From Gemmatimonadota bacterium (GTDB lineage Bacteria > Gemmatimonadota > Gemmatimonadetes > Gemmatimonadales > Gemmatimonadaceae), in the NCBI GenBank assembly GCA_028287305.1, contig JAQBPX010000014.1, positions 349,672 to 413,671 on the forward strand: DNA of 64,000 nucleotides, in the 5' to 3' direction. Of the stretch, positions 52,578-61,239 are shown in pieces. The notes below the pieces were generated by a model that was not told the origin of the DNA, made no database searches, and was given only the letters and a program-made list of their open reading frames with translations. Position numbers and translations under genes: made by a program. The stretch's first letter is position 1, and each line of letters starts with the position of its first letter.

Positions 52578-52832
52578 CTAGCGCCCGTCGAGTTCGCGAA
52601 CTTCGCTGGGCGAAGTTTCGGGGCTCGGATCACCGTAGGTGATGCTCCGCGCCTGCTCCTCGAGCTGCGCTATCGTGGCCTCGTCGGGCTCGGTAGGTGT
52701 GGCGAAGCTCCGAAAGACGGTCGCGCCGCACTGGCAGGTGAGCGACGCGGGAACCGCGTCATCGAAGAACTGCTCCCGCCCGCAGGTGAGGCACACCAGG
52801 GTGACGAGTCCGCTTGGTCCGTTGCCGTTCAT
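52578..52832 (-). CDS. Small zinc-ribbon protein
   Basis: The 84-residue product has two CxxC-like pairs (CLTCG at about 12 and CQCG at about 34) spaced as a small zinc ribbon, then an acidic helical tail (EPDEATIAQLEEQARS). Probably a nucleic-acid or protein-binding adaptor; function not recognised. The 78 bases downstream to mgtC hold nothing convincing. Confidence 0.6.
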   Translation of the reverse strand: MNGNGPSGLVTLVCLTCGREQFFDDAVPASLTCQCGATVFRSFATPTEPDEATIAQLEEQARSITYGDPSPETSPSEVRELDGR

Positions 52833-52974
52833 CGCACGCTCTCGAGAGGGTTACGGTGCAGGGTTGCAAGACCCGTGCATCGTTGCGACTGCGGACAAGT
52901 GGACGCGGGCGTATCACACCCCGCGCGGAAGATGGACAGCCGAGCCTGTTGGCGCCAGCGACCCGTGCAGGCGC
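52833..52974. other. 142-base gap, no feature recognised
   Basis: The gap between two small zinc-ribbon genes holds no open frame, hairpin or promoter I can support. Confidence 0.5.
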
Positions 52975-53211
52975 TCAGAAGGGCGGCGCCGACGTTCGCC
53001 GGCTCGCGCAGCCCTCGCACAGCGTGGCGCTGTGGGCGAGGCGCGTCCCGCAACCGCCGCAGAGGCTGTACACCCGCACGCCATTCGTCGTGACCTCACG
53101 ATAGATGGGCGGCGCCACCGGCACGATCAGCGGGACCCCATGGTGCACGGGGACTGAGCGGCGAAGTCGCCAGGCGTGCCAGCGGAGCATCAGGCGTTGG
53201 AGAAGCTGCAT
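52975..53211 (-). CDS. Small protein with a zinc-ribbon tail
   Basis: The 78-residue product starts MQLLQRLMLRWHAWRLRR, an amphipathic basic helix, and ends in a ribbon CGGCGTRLAHSATLCEGC. A longer form from 53250 would add 13 residues. It may bind nucleic acid. It is 73 bases upstream of nothing but the trpS stop (53285), on the same strand. Confidence 0.5.
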   Translation of the reverse strand: MQLLQRLMLRWHAWRLRRSVPVHHGVPLIVPVAPPIYREVTTNGVRVYSLCGGCGTRLAHSATLCEGCASRRTSAPPF

Positions 53212-53284
53212 CGGTCGTGGCGTGGTGTCGGGACACCCGTGGAAGTGCAAGACGTATGCACATCCTGCCGCCTACCGCGAGCGG

Positions 53285-54289
53285 TCAGCCGATTCCGCGC
53301 ACGTCCGCCGGGCCCGGCGCGAACCCCATGCGGTCGCGCACCTCGCGCATCGTCTCCTGCGCGATCGCGCGGGCCTTCGACGCACCGCTCGCGAGCGTGT
53401 CCGTCACCCGTCGCGGCTCAGCACGCAACGCCTCCGCGCGGCCACGAATGGGAACGAGCTCGACCTCGATCGACTCGGCCAGCACCTTCTTGCAGTCGAT
53501 GCATCCCCATCCCGCGGTGCTGCACTGCTGCGCGACGTGCGCCACCGTGGCCTCCGGGCTGAATGCCTTGTGGAGGTGATAGATGTTGCAGACCTCGGGC
53601 GTGCCCGGATCCGTGCGCTTGATCCGCTTGGGATCGGTGACGGCGGGACGCAACTTGGCCCAGATGTCCGCCGGCGCCTCGAGCATGCCGATGGTGTTCC
53701 CCATGGACTTCGACATCTTGGCCTGCCCGTCGAGTCCCATGATGCGCCGCGTGGGGGTGAGCAGCCCCTGCGGCTCGGGGAAGAATCCCTCGCCGAACTG
53801 CGCATTCCAGCGGCGCGCGATCACGCGCGAGAGCTCGAGGTGCTGCAGCTGGTCCTCGCCCACCGGCACCTGGTCGGCGCGGTAGAGCAGGATGTCCGCC
53901 GCCTGGAGCACGGGATAGTTGAGGATGCCGGCCACCACGCTCTCCTGCCGCGCCGACTTCTCCTTGTACTGCGTCTGCCGCTCGAGCTCCCCGAGCGGCG
54001 TCACGGTGTTGAAGATCCACGCCAGCTCGGTATGTTCCGGCACGTCCGACTGCACGAACAGGGTCGCCAGGTCCGGGTCGATGCCGGCGGCGAGCAGCCC
54101 CAGCGCCATCTCGTGCCGGCGCGCGCGCAGCACTTCCGGCTCGTACGGCGCGGTGATCGCGTGATAGTCCACCACGCAGAACACCGCCGGCGTGAGGCGC
54201 TGCAGCTCCACCCAGTTCTTCACCGCTCCCAGGTAGTTGCCGACATGCAGCTCACCCGAGGGCTGGATCCCGCTGAAAATCCGAGGCAT
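53285..54289 (-). CDS. trpS: Tryptophanyl-tRNA synthetase
   Basis: The 334-residue class I synthetase charges tRNA-Trp. The HIGH-like PSGELHVGNYLGAVKNW and the KMSKSMGNTI loop are present, together with FVQSDVPEHTELAWIFN and QAADILLYRADQVPVGEDQLQHLEL. It starts 11 bases from the divergent inositol-phosphatase gene, so the promoters must lie inside the neighbouring coding sequences or be very short. Confidence 0.95.
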   Translation of the reverse strand: MPRIFSGIQPSGELHVGNYLGAVKNWVELQRLTPAVFCVVDYHAITAPYEPEVLRARRHEMALGLLAAGIDPDLATLFVQSDVPEHTELAWIFNTVTPLGELERQTQYKEKSARQESVVAGILNYPVLQAADILLYRADQVPVGEDQLQHLELSRVIARRWNAQFGEGFFPEPQGLLTPTRRIMGLDGQAKMSKSMGNTIGMLEAPADIWAKLRPAVTDPKRIKRTDPGTPEVCNIYHLHKAFSPEATVAHVAQQCSTAGWGCIDCKKVLAESIEVELVPIRGRAEALRAEPRRVTDTLASGASKARAIAQETMREVRDRMGFAPGPADVRGIG

Positions 54290-54300
54290 CGCGTGAAGTT

Positions 54301-55140
54301 ATGAATGGGCCGAAGCCCTCGCAATCGGAGAGTCGCGCGCTGCTCGCCACCTGCGTGGCCGCGGCCGCGAAGGCGGCGGGGATCATCCGCGCGCACGCCG
54401 GCCAGCTGCACGCGGTCCAGTGGGAGGCCAAGTCGCAGACCGACTTCGTGAGCCAGGTGGACCGCGACGCCGAAGGCGCCATCGCCGCCGTGGTGGCGGA
54501 GCGACATCCCGGGGCCCTGCTGGTGGCCGAGGAAGGCTCGCCCGATTCGGCGCTGTCGCATGGCCTGGTCTTCGTGGCCGACCCCCTCGACGGCACCACC
54601 AACTTCCTGCACGGCTTTCCCTGGTACGCGGTGTCGATCGCCGCACTGCGGGATGGCGAGACCGTGGCCGGCGTGGTGCTCAATGCCGCCACCGGTGAGC
54701 TCTTCAGCGCCACGCTGGGAGGCGGCGCGCGGCGCGCCGGTGAGCCGATTCACGTCTCCGCGCAACAGGAACCCGCGCGCTCCCTCATCGCGACCGGCTT
54801 TCCCTTTCGTGCCGGGCACCACATCGCGCCGTACCTGGCCTCGCTCCCCCCGATCATGCGCAGCACCGCCGGGCTGCGCCGCGCCGGCGCGGCCGCGCTC
54901 GACCTGGCCGACGTGGCCTGCGGCCGCTTCGAGGCATTCTGGGAACTGGAACTGTATCCGTGGGACATGGCCGCCGGCGCGCTCCTCATCCGCGAGGCAG
55001 GCGGCGTCGTGACCGACATGGATGGCAGTCCCTCCCGCGTGGCGCGCGCGTCGCTCGTCGCCGGCAATCCGCACATGCACGCGTGGCTGCTCGAGCGCGT
55101 GCGCGACCATCAGGCTCCCTCCACACCCATCGCATCATGA
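54301..55140 (+). CDS. Inositol monophosphatase family protein
   Basis: The 279-residue Mg-dependent phosphatase has the family motifs VADPLDGTTNFLHGFP, LVAEEGSPDSAL and WELELYPWDMAAGALLIREAGG. SuhB, CysQ and related enzymes share these; the substrate could be myo-inositol phosphate, histidinol phosphate or PAP. It is co-translated with the fused FtcD gene, so a role in histidinol-phosphate metabolism is a possibility but unproven. Confidence 0.88.
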   Translation: MNGPKPSQSESRALLATCVAAAAKAAGIIRAHAGQLHAVQWEAKSQTDFVSQVDRDAEGAIAAVVAERHPGALLVAEEGSPDSALSHGLVFVADPLDGTTNFLHGFPWYAVSIAALRDGETVAGVVLNAATGELFSATLGGGARRAGEPIHVSAQQEPARSLIATGFPFRAGHHIAPYLASLPPIMRSTAGLRRAGAAALDLADVACGRFEAFWELELYPWDMAAGALLIREAGGVVTDMDGSPSRVARASLVAGNPHMHAWLLERVRDHQAPSTPIAS

Positions 55141-56660
55141 AGCTCGTCGAGTGCGTGCCCAACTTCTCCGAGGGACGCCGCCCCGAGGTCGTCTCGGCCA
55201 TCCGGGACGCGATCGCCGCGGTGCCCGACGTCGCCATCCTCGACGTCTCCTCCGACGCCTCGCACAATCGCACGGTGGTGACGTTCGTCGCGCCGCTCGA
55301 GCGGGCGGTGGAGGCCGCGTTCGCCGGGATCGCCGTGGCGCGCGATCGCATCGACCTCACCACCCACCAGGGTGAGCACCCGCGAATGGGCGCGACCGAC
55401 GTCGTGCCCTTCATCCCGCTGGAGGGCACCACGATGGAGGACTGCATCGTGCTGGCGCGCCAGCTGGGCGAGCGCGTGGGGAAGGAGCTGCAGGTGCCCG
55501 TGTTCCTCTACGAGCGGGCCGCCACGCGGCCGGATCGCGAGAACCTCGCCGACGTGCGTCGCGGCGAGTTCGAGGGGCTGCGCACCGACATCGGAACCAC
55601 CCCCGCCCGCACCCCCGACTATGGTCCCTCGGCCGTGCACCCCACCGCGGGCGGCGTGGCCATCGGCGCCCGCCCCTTCCTGGTGGCGTACAACGTCTAC
55701 CTGGGCGACAAGTCCAACCTGCAGGTGGCCAAGGACGTCGCGAAGGCGGTGCGTGGGTCGTCGGGCGGGTTGAAGGGCGTGAAGGGACTCGGCCTCGAGG
55801 TAGACGGCCAGGCCCAGGTCTCCATGAACCTGGTGGACACCGAGAAGACCCCGCTGCATCGCGCGTACGACATGGTGAAGATGGAAGCGCAGGCACAGGG
55901 CGTGTCACCCACCTGGAGCGAGATCGTTGGGCTCGTTCCGGAACGCGTGCTGATAGACGCCGGGGTGCGACACATCGGGCTGCGCAACTTCACGCCGGCC
56001 ATGCTCCTCGAGCGTCGCGTGCGCGAGAGCATCCAAGGCGGCGAGTCGCTCTCGGGATTCGTGGCGTCAGTCGCGTCGCCAGCGCCGGTGCCGGGCGGCG
56101 GGAGCGTTGCGGCGCACGCTGGCGCGCTCGGCGCCGCACTCGCGCAGATGGTGGCGGGACTCACCGCCGGCAAGAAAAAGTACGCGGCGGTGGACGCGCA
56201 GATGCGGGAGGCCGCGCTCGCGGCGGCCGCGCTCGTGCAGGAGCTCTCGACGCTCGTGCAGCGCGACGCCGATGCCTACGCGAGCGTGTCGGCCGCGTAC
56301 AAGGTGCCCGCCGAGTCGGAGGAGCAGAAGGCGGAAAAGGCGCGCGCAATCGACGTCGCGCTCATGGCCGCCGCGCTCACGCCACTGGAAACGGCGCGCG
56401 CCTGTGCGAAGGTGGCGGAGCTCGCGGCGACGGTGGCGGAGCTGGGTAACGTGAACGCCGTGAGCGACGCCGGCGTGGCCGCGCTGCTCGCCGAAGCCGC
56501 CTGCCGCGGCGCCGCCTACAACGTGCGCATCAACGTGGTGGCGATGACCGACAAGGGGCAGGGGCAGCCCTTGGTTCGCGAGGCGATGCGCCTCGTGCAG
56601 GCATGTTCCGCCAGCGCTCTACGCGCGACTGCGCGCGTAGAGCAGGAGCTGGGGAGCTGA
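55137..56660 (+). CDS. ftcD: Glutamate formimidoyltransferase / formimidoyltetrahydrofolate cyclodeaminase (fused FtcD)
   Basis: The 507-residue bifunctional enzyme first moves the formimino group from formiminoglutamate to tetrahydrofolate (N-terminal domain about 1-295, CVPNFSEGRRPEVVSA, HPRMGATDVVPFIPLE) and then deaminates it (C-terminal cyclodeaminase about 310-507, PVPGGGSVAAHAGAL, VKVAELAATV-like helices). The start ATG overlaps the phosphatase stop (ATGA). It acts at the end of histidine degradation; no hut gene is present in the window. The fusion order is the same as in mammalian FTCD. Confidence 0.92.
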   Translation: MKLVECVPNFSEGRRPEVVSAIRDAIAAVPDVAILDVSSDASHNRTVVTFVAPLERAVEAAFAGIAVARDRIDLTTHQGEHPRMGATDVVPFIPLEGTTMEDCIVLARQLGERVGKELQVPVFLYERAATRPDRENLADVRRGEFEGLRTDIGTTPARTPDYGPSAVHPTAGGVAIGARPFLVAYNVYLGDKSNLQVAKDVAKAVRGSSGGLKGVKGLGLEVDGQAQVSMNLVDTEKTPLHRAYDMVKMEAQAQGVSPTWSEIVGLVPERVLIDAGVRHIGLRNFTPAMLLERRVRESIQGGESLSGFVASVASPAPVPGGGSVAAHAGALGAALAQMVAGLTAGKKKYAAVDAQMREAALAAAALVQELSTLVQRDADAYASVSAAYKVPAESEEQKAEKARAIDVALMAAALTPLETARACAKVAELAATVAELGNVNAVSDAGVAALLAEAACRGAAYNVRINVVAMTDKGQGQPLVREAMRLVQACSASALRATARVEQELGS

Positions 56661-56666
56661 GGGGCT

Positions 56667-56710
56667 GAGGGGCTGAGGGGCTGGGGCAGTCCCCAGCCCC
56701 TCAGCCCCTC
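56667..56710. terminator. Perfect 20-bp GC-rich hairpin between the convergent ftcD and M14 genes
   Basis: Arms 56667-56686 and 56691-56710 are perfect complements, built of repeats of GAGGGGCT, with a 4-base loop CAGT. No T run follows on either strand, so termination would be weak by the standard model. The hairpin lies 6 bases after ftcD and 8 bases before the carboxypeptidase stop. Confidence 0.5.
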
Positions 56711-56718
56711 ACGCCCCG

Positions 56719-59514
56719 TTACCTGTCGTACAGCCCATTGAAGAAGAACCTGAACGTCCCGTGCGGCTGGCCGCGAAACAGGATCTCCGGCCCGAACAGC
56801 AACAGCTTGCCGGCGCCCACGTTCGCCTCGGCGATCGCCACGCCCTTGTCGAGGTAGGCCTGGCCCCACGCCCAGCCGCTGCGCAGCGGCGTGGGCGAAT
56901 TGAACCACGCCACGGCGCGCACGCCCTTCTGCGCCGCGTCCGCACCGAGGCGGAATACCGGCGAGTTGTCGTAGAACACGTCCACCCGCTGCTCGAGCCC
57001 GAGCGCGAGCGGGTCGGTGTTGTCCACGGCGACTGAGAGCACGGAGCCCGGCACGTAGAACTTGTCGGCGACCAGCGCCTTGCCGGCGTCGTCCACCAGC
57101 GCGCTCGTGATCGGCACGCCAAGGTCGTACGCGAGGTTCGTGGAGGAGCCGATCGTCAGCACCGTGCCGCCTGCCTCCAGGAACTTGCGCAGCTGCGGCA
57201 CCGTCTTCGCCACCGTCACGCGGCCGGCCATGTACTGGAACTCGGGGCGAATCACGGCGTTGCGCCCGCCGCCGCCGCCGAAGCCGCCGCCCGCGTTGTC
57301 CGCTGCCGGAATCGCGCCGTCCACGAAGACGATCGCGTCGTACTTCGCGTGCAGGTCGAGCGAGTCGAGCGTGTTCGGATAGATCACGTCGAAGGGGAAC
57401 TCGAACTGCTCGAGCAGCCACCGCGTGTGACCGCTGGGCATCGAGCCGCCGTACTGGTCCCACAGCGCGATTCGCGGCAGCGTGAGCTTCCTGAGGGCGC
57501 TCCCCGGCTTCGCGGGCGCGCCGACGAACGACACGCCGAGGTCCCTGGCCGACCGGGACATCTGCAGCGACGCACGCACCGTGATCGGCGTGGCGATCCA
57601 GAACGAGCCCGCGGCCACCGGCAGGGCACCGAGCTTCGTGGCGCTCATGAAGCGCGAGACCTGCGCGCCTTCCTTCAACAGCCTGTTCACCGCGCGGAAC
57701 GCATCGTTCGTGGGCGCCAGCACGTAACCATTGCCCTTCGGCCCGCTGATCGAGCCGGGCTCCGGCTTCGCGAGGCCCTCCACGGCCACGAGCGTACCCG
57801 TGACCGGGCCGTCGAGGATGCGGTCGAACTTCACGCCCATCTGGTACGCGAGCGTATAGCCGGCGTTGTCATACGGGCGCTTCGGGGGTCCACCCGGATA
57901 CGCGAAGTCGTTCGGGTGGTCCTGTGGCTCGAACATGTCGAGCACGTGCGGCCGGAATGCCTGCGCTGCCGGCACCACGAAGCTTCCCGCCGGATACGTC
58001 TTGCCGCCGGCCGAGACCGGGCCGGTGGCGCGCTGCACCGTGATGCCCACGTGGCGCAGCGTGTTGACGAACTTGGTGGCGGTGAGGAAGTCGGGCTGGT
58101 CGCTGGGGATCACGTAGGCGCGCGCGTCGCGCGCGGCCGCCGCATGCAGCACGTCCGCGTAGAGCTTCGTGTCGACTGGCGCGCCGGTGGCGCCCACCGT
58201 GGCGGCGCCATTCCCGCGACCGCCGCGCGTGGCCGGTGCGGTGCCGCTCGCCTCGGCGGTCGCGCGCTGCTGGGCCGCGGCCGCGTTCACCGCGGCGAGC
58301 TTCGAGCCGGAGATGGTCCAGTTGTCTCGGCTGCCGCGCTCGATGGAGTTGCGGCCCATTCGGTAGATGTCGTAGAGCAGCTGGTCCCGATTTCGGCTGG
58401 CAAGGTCGAGCACTGCCCAGTTGGCCGTGATCGAGTAGTCCACCGACTGGCGGAAGTGCCAGAGCTGCGGCGCAACCGGATAGACGTAGTCGGCGCGCGG
58501 CAGCATCTGCTCGGTGATGAACGGGATGCGCTGCGGCGTCGGGTTGCCGATCGTCTCGGTGAGCAACCCGATCATGTTGTGGAAGTAGCCGACCGTGCGG
58601 AGGCCGCCGTTCCACCAAGTGGAATACGACGTGCCCGATCGCGTGATCACGCCCGGCTTGTTCTCCTCGACCATGCGCGAGTTCATCGCCGCACCCACGC
58701 GGTCGATGCCGAGCACGATGAGCGGATCGATGTTGTAGTTGAACGGGTCGCGGAATGGCGGCGCGAACATCACCGCGCCGGCAGGGCCGGTCTGGTGATG
58801 GTTGTAGACGATCTGCGGGAACCAGTCCCAGAACATCACGTGATTGAGGTTCTGCGTCTCGACCTGGTTCGACATGTAGAAGTCGCGATTGTCGTCGTGG
58901 CCGATGTACTTCTGGTAGAGGCGCGGGATGTTCATGTTCCGCTTGAGCGAATCCGCCTCCTGCATGTACCAGTTCGACACCAGCTGCATGCCGTCGGGGT
59001 TCGCGTGCACCGCGAGGATGATGACGTCGTCCAGGATGCGCTTCGTCTCATCGTCGGTGCGCGAGACCAGCTGGTAGACGGTCTCCATCAGCTGCGCCGC
59101 GCCGAGGACCTCGGTCGCGTGGAGGCCGCCATCGATCCACACCACCGCCTTCCCTTCCTTCGCCAGCGCGCGCGCCTCGTCGTCCGTGAGTCCCTCGGCG
59201 TGCGCGAGGCGCTGCGCGATCGACTTGTATCGCTCGAGCTTCGCGAGGTTCGCCGGGCTCGAGATGATGGACATCAGCTGCGGGCGCCCCTCGGCGGTCT
59301 GGCCGATGGAGACCACCTGCATGCGGTCACTCTCGGCATCGAGCTTCTTCCAGTACTCCTGGAGCTGGTCGTAGTTGGCCAGCCAGTAATCGTCACCGAT
59401 GTTGTGGCCGAACTGCTCCCTGGGGCTCGTGATGTGCTGCGCGCGGGCAGCGGAGGCCGCGAACAGCAGCGGCAGGGCGAGGGCAAGGGACCAGCGATGC
59501 CGGCGAGCGAGCAT
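56719..59514 (-). CDS. M14-family zinc carboxypeptidase, secreted
   Basis: The 931-residue protein has a signal peptide (MLARRHRWSLALALPLLFAASAARA). The peptidase domain (about 30-420) shows the HxxE zinc site in DGGLHATEVLG, a downstream His in YNHHQTGPAG, and the catalytic Glu in LLTETIGNPTP. The long C-terminal part (about 430-931) is not recognised; the stretch YPNTLDSLDLHAKYDAIVFVDG resembles a beta-alpha domain related to glutamine-amidotransferase-like folds. The start ATG (59512-59514) has AGGA 6 bases upstream. It probably trims peptides in the periplasm or outside. Confidence 0.85.
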   Translation of the reverse strand: MLARRHRWSLALALPLLFAASAARAQHITSPREQFGHNIGDDYWLANYDQLQEYWKKLDAESDRMQVVSIGQTAEGRPQLMSIISSPANLAKLERYKSIAQRLAHAEGLTDDEARALAKEGKAVVWIDGGLHATEVLGAAQLMETVYQLVSRTDDETKRILDDVIILAVHANPDGMQLVSNWYMQEADSLKRNMNIPRLYQKYIGHDDNRDFYMSNQVETQNLNHVMFWDWFPQIVYNHHQTGPAGAVMFAPPFRDPFNYNIDPLIVLGIDRVGAAMNSRMVEENKPGVITRSGTSYSTWWNGGLRTVGYFHNMIGLLTETIGNPTPQRIPFITEQMLPRADYVYPVAPQLWHFRQSVDYSITANWAVLDLASRNRDQLLYDIYRMGRNSIERGSRDNWTISGSKLAAVNAAAAQQRATAEASGTAPATRGGRGNGAATVGATGAPVDTKLYADVLHAAAARDARAYVIPSDQPDFLTATKFVNTLRHVGITVQRATGPVSAGGKTYPAGSFVVPAAQAFRPHVLDMFEPQDHPNDFAYPGGPPKRPYDNAGYTLAYQMGVKFDRILDGPVTGTLVAVEGLAKPEPGSISGPKGNGYVLAPTNDAFRAVNRLLKEGAQVSRFMSATKLGALPVAAGSFWIATPITVRASLQMSRSARDLGVSFVGAPAKPGSALRKLTLPRIALWDQYGGSMPSGHTRWLLEQFEFPFDVIYPNTLDSLDLHAKYDAIVFVDGAIPAADNAGGGFGGGGGRNAVIRPEFQYMAGRVTVAKTVPQLRKFLEAGGTVLTIGSSTNLAYDLGVPITSALVDDAGKALVADKFYVPGSVLSVAVDNTDPLALGLEQRVDVFYDNSPVFRLGADAAQKGVRAVAWFNSPTPLRSGWAWGQAYLDKGVAIAEANVGAGKLLLFGPEILFRGQPHGTFRFFFNGLYDR

Positions 59515-59699
59515 GGAATTCCTCGGGGAGGGAAGGACTTCAGGTAGTACGCGCGAGCTTGGCGCAGCGTTCGATGGTCGCCCATCAATGCGTAACGACG
59601 CACGCGGATGGCCGCTGCACATCAACGGCAGATGTTGCCCTCGTGCGGAGTCGGGCTGTCTGGCGGCAAACTCGAATTTCTTCCTGATTGAGGCAGTCA

Positions 59700-59729
59700 T
59701 CTGCCGTTGCCCTTTCTGCCGTTGCCTTG
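59700..59729. repeat. 15-bp tandem duplication in the gap between the M14 gene and map
   Basis: TCTGCCGTTGCCCTT is repeated almost exactly (14 of 15), giving CTGCCGTTGCC at 59701-59711 and 59716-59726. The inverted 8-mer AACGGCAG occurs at 59624-59631. The whole 246-base gap (59515-59760) holds the promoter of the carboxypeptidase and nothing else I can support. The repeats could be operator half-sites. Confidence 0.35.
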
Positions 59730-59760
59730 CAGCGGCCATTCGCGTGCGTAGTTTGCCGGC

Positions 59761-60510
59761 CTACCGCGTCAGCACCCTCGGCCCCGTCTCGGTGATGGCG
59801 ATCGTGTGCTCGAAGTGCGCACTGCGCGAGCCATCCGCCGACACGATCGTCCAGCGGTCCGCCAGCGTGCGCGTGGCCGGCCCGCCCACGTTTACCATCG
59901 GCTCGATGGCGATCGTCAGCCCCGGCACCAGCTGCTCCTTCCGCTTCGGCTTGCCGTAGTTCGGCACCTGCGGCTCCTCGTGGAAGGTGGTGCCGATCCC
60001 ATGGCCCACCAGGTCGCGCACCACGCTGAAGCCCGCCTTCTCCACCACGAGCTGCACCGCGTGCCCGATGTCTCCGATGTGGTTGCCGGGCTGCGCCGCG
60101 GCGATTCCCGCTTCCAGCGAGTCCGCCGTGACCTGCAGCAGGCGACGCGTGCGCTCGTCCACCGTGCCCACCGCGCAGGTGGTCGCCGAGTCGGTGAAGA
60201 AGCCGCGGTAGCCCACGCCGACGTCGAGGGAGATGATGTCTCCCTCCTTCAGCACGCGCTTCGTGCTCGGGATGCCGTGCACGATCTCGTGGTTGATCGA
60301 GGCGCAGATGCTCCCGGGAAAGCCATAGAGGCCCTTGAACGCGGGCACCGCGCCGTCATGGCTCCGGATGAACTCCTCCGCCACCTTGTCGAGGTCCGCC
60401 GTGGAGATCCCGGCGCGCACGCTGTCGCGCAGCACGGCGACCGTGCCGGCCAGGATCCGGCCGCCCTCGGCCATGATCTCGATCTCGCGGGGACTCTTGA
60501 GCTGGATCAT
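59761..60510 (-). CDS. map: Methionine aminopeptidase, type I
   Basis: Map removes the initiator methionine. The 249-residue protein shows the dinuclear metal site residues in NHEIVHGIPS, SLDVGVGYRGFFTDSA, GHGIGTTFHEEPQV and LTIAIEPMV. It is the last of the spc-operon group secY-adk-map found in many bacteria. The ATG is at 60508-60510, 16 bases after adk. Confidence 0.96.
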   Translation of the reverse strand: MIQLKSPREIEIMAEGGRILAGTVAVLRDSVRAGISTADLDKVAEEFIRSHDGAVPAFKGLYGFPGSICASINHEIVHGIPSTKRVLKEGDIISLDVGVGYRGFFTDSATTCAVGTVDERTRRLLQVTADSLEAGIAAAQPGNHIGDIGHAVQLVVEKAGFSVVRDLVGHGIGTTFHEEPQVPNYGKPKRKEQLVPGLTIAIEPMVNVGGPATRTLADRWTIVSADGSRSAHFEHTIAITETGPRVLTR

Positions 60511-60526
60511 CCGGGCGCCGGCGGCG

Positions 60527-61162
60527 CTAGCGGCCCAGCGCCGACTGGGCGCGCGCCGTCACGTCGGTCACGGACCCCACGGCGTCGATCTGGGCGACGC
60601 GGGTGCCATGGTCCTTGTACCACGCGAACACCGGGGCGGTCTGCTTCTCGTAGACCTCCAGGCGGTTGCGAATCGCATCGGGCTCGTCGTCCTTGCGACG
60701 CACCAGCTTGCCGCCGCACTTGTCGCACGCGGTGCCCGCGTCGCGGCCCGTGTACGGCGACTGGCAGCTTTCGCAGACCGTGCGGCCGCTGAGGCGCCTC
60801 ACGATCTCCTCGTTGTCGATGTCGAAGCAGAGCACCGCGTCCACCTGCCGACCGAGGTCCGCGAGGTTGTCCCGCAGCCCTTCGGCCTGCGGCACCGTGC
60901 GCACCACGCCGTCCAGGATCACGCCCGGCGCGTACGCCGGCAGGGCGAGCTCCTCCTTCACGATGCCGAGGATCACGCTGTCCGGCACCAGGTCGCCCCG
61001 GTCCATGAAGCCCTTGGCCTCGAGGCCCCGGGGGGTGCCCTGCCTCACGGCAGCGCGCAGCACGTCACCGGTCGCGAGGGTGCGCACGCCCAGCCGCTCC
61101 GCGAGCAGCGGTGCCTGCGTGCCCTTGCCAGCGCCCGGCTTTCCGAAGAGAACGATGATCAT
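60527..61162 (-). CDS. adk: Adenylate kinase (zinc-LID form)
   Basis: Adk interconverts ATP, AMP and ADP. The 211-residue protein has the P-loop GKPGAGKGTQA, DGVVRTVPQAEGL, and a LID with four Cys (CESC...CDKC) that bind zinc, as in many Gram-positive and some Gram-negative forms. The C-terminal Asp/Arg residues for catalysis are in place. It precedes map. Confidence 0.96.
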   Translation of the reverse strand: MIIVLFGKPGAGKGTQAPLLAERLGVRTLATGDVLRAAVRQGTPRGLEAKGFMDRGDLVPDSVILGIVKEELALPAYAPGVILDGVVRTVPQAEGLRDNLADLGRQVDAVLCFDIDNEEIVRRLSGRTVCESCQSPYTGRDAGTACDKCGGKLVRRKDDEPDAIRNRLEVYEKQTAPVFAWYKDHGTRVAQIDAVGSVTDVTARAQSALGR

Positions 61163-61184
61163 GCGGAGTCGTCGGATGTGAAAG

Positions 61185-61215
61185 CGGCAGGGCCGGCATG
61201 ACGCCGGCCCTGCCG
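61185..61215. other. Perfect 13-bp hairpin between secY and adk
   Basis: Arms 61185-61197 and 61203-61215 (CGGCAGGGCCGGC with its complement, loop ATGAC) are perfect complements in the 77-base gap. No proper T run follows (CTTTCAC on the minus strand). It may be a weak terminator, an RNA-processing site or a stabiliser that sets different levels of secY and adk-map transcripts. Confidence 0.55.
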
Positions 61216-61239
61216 AAAGTTACACCACCAGCAGGCAGG

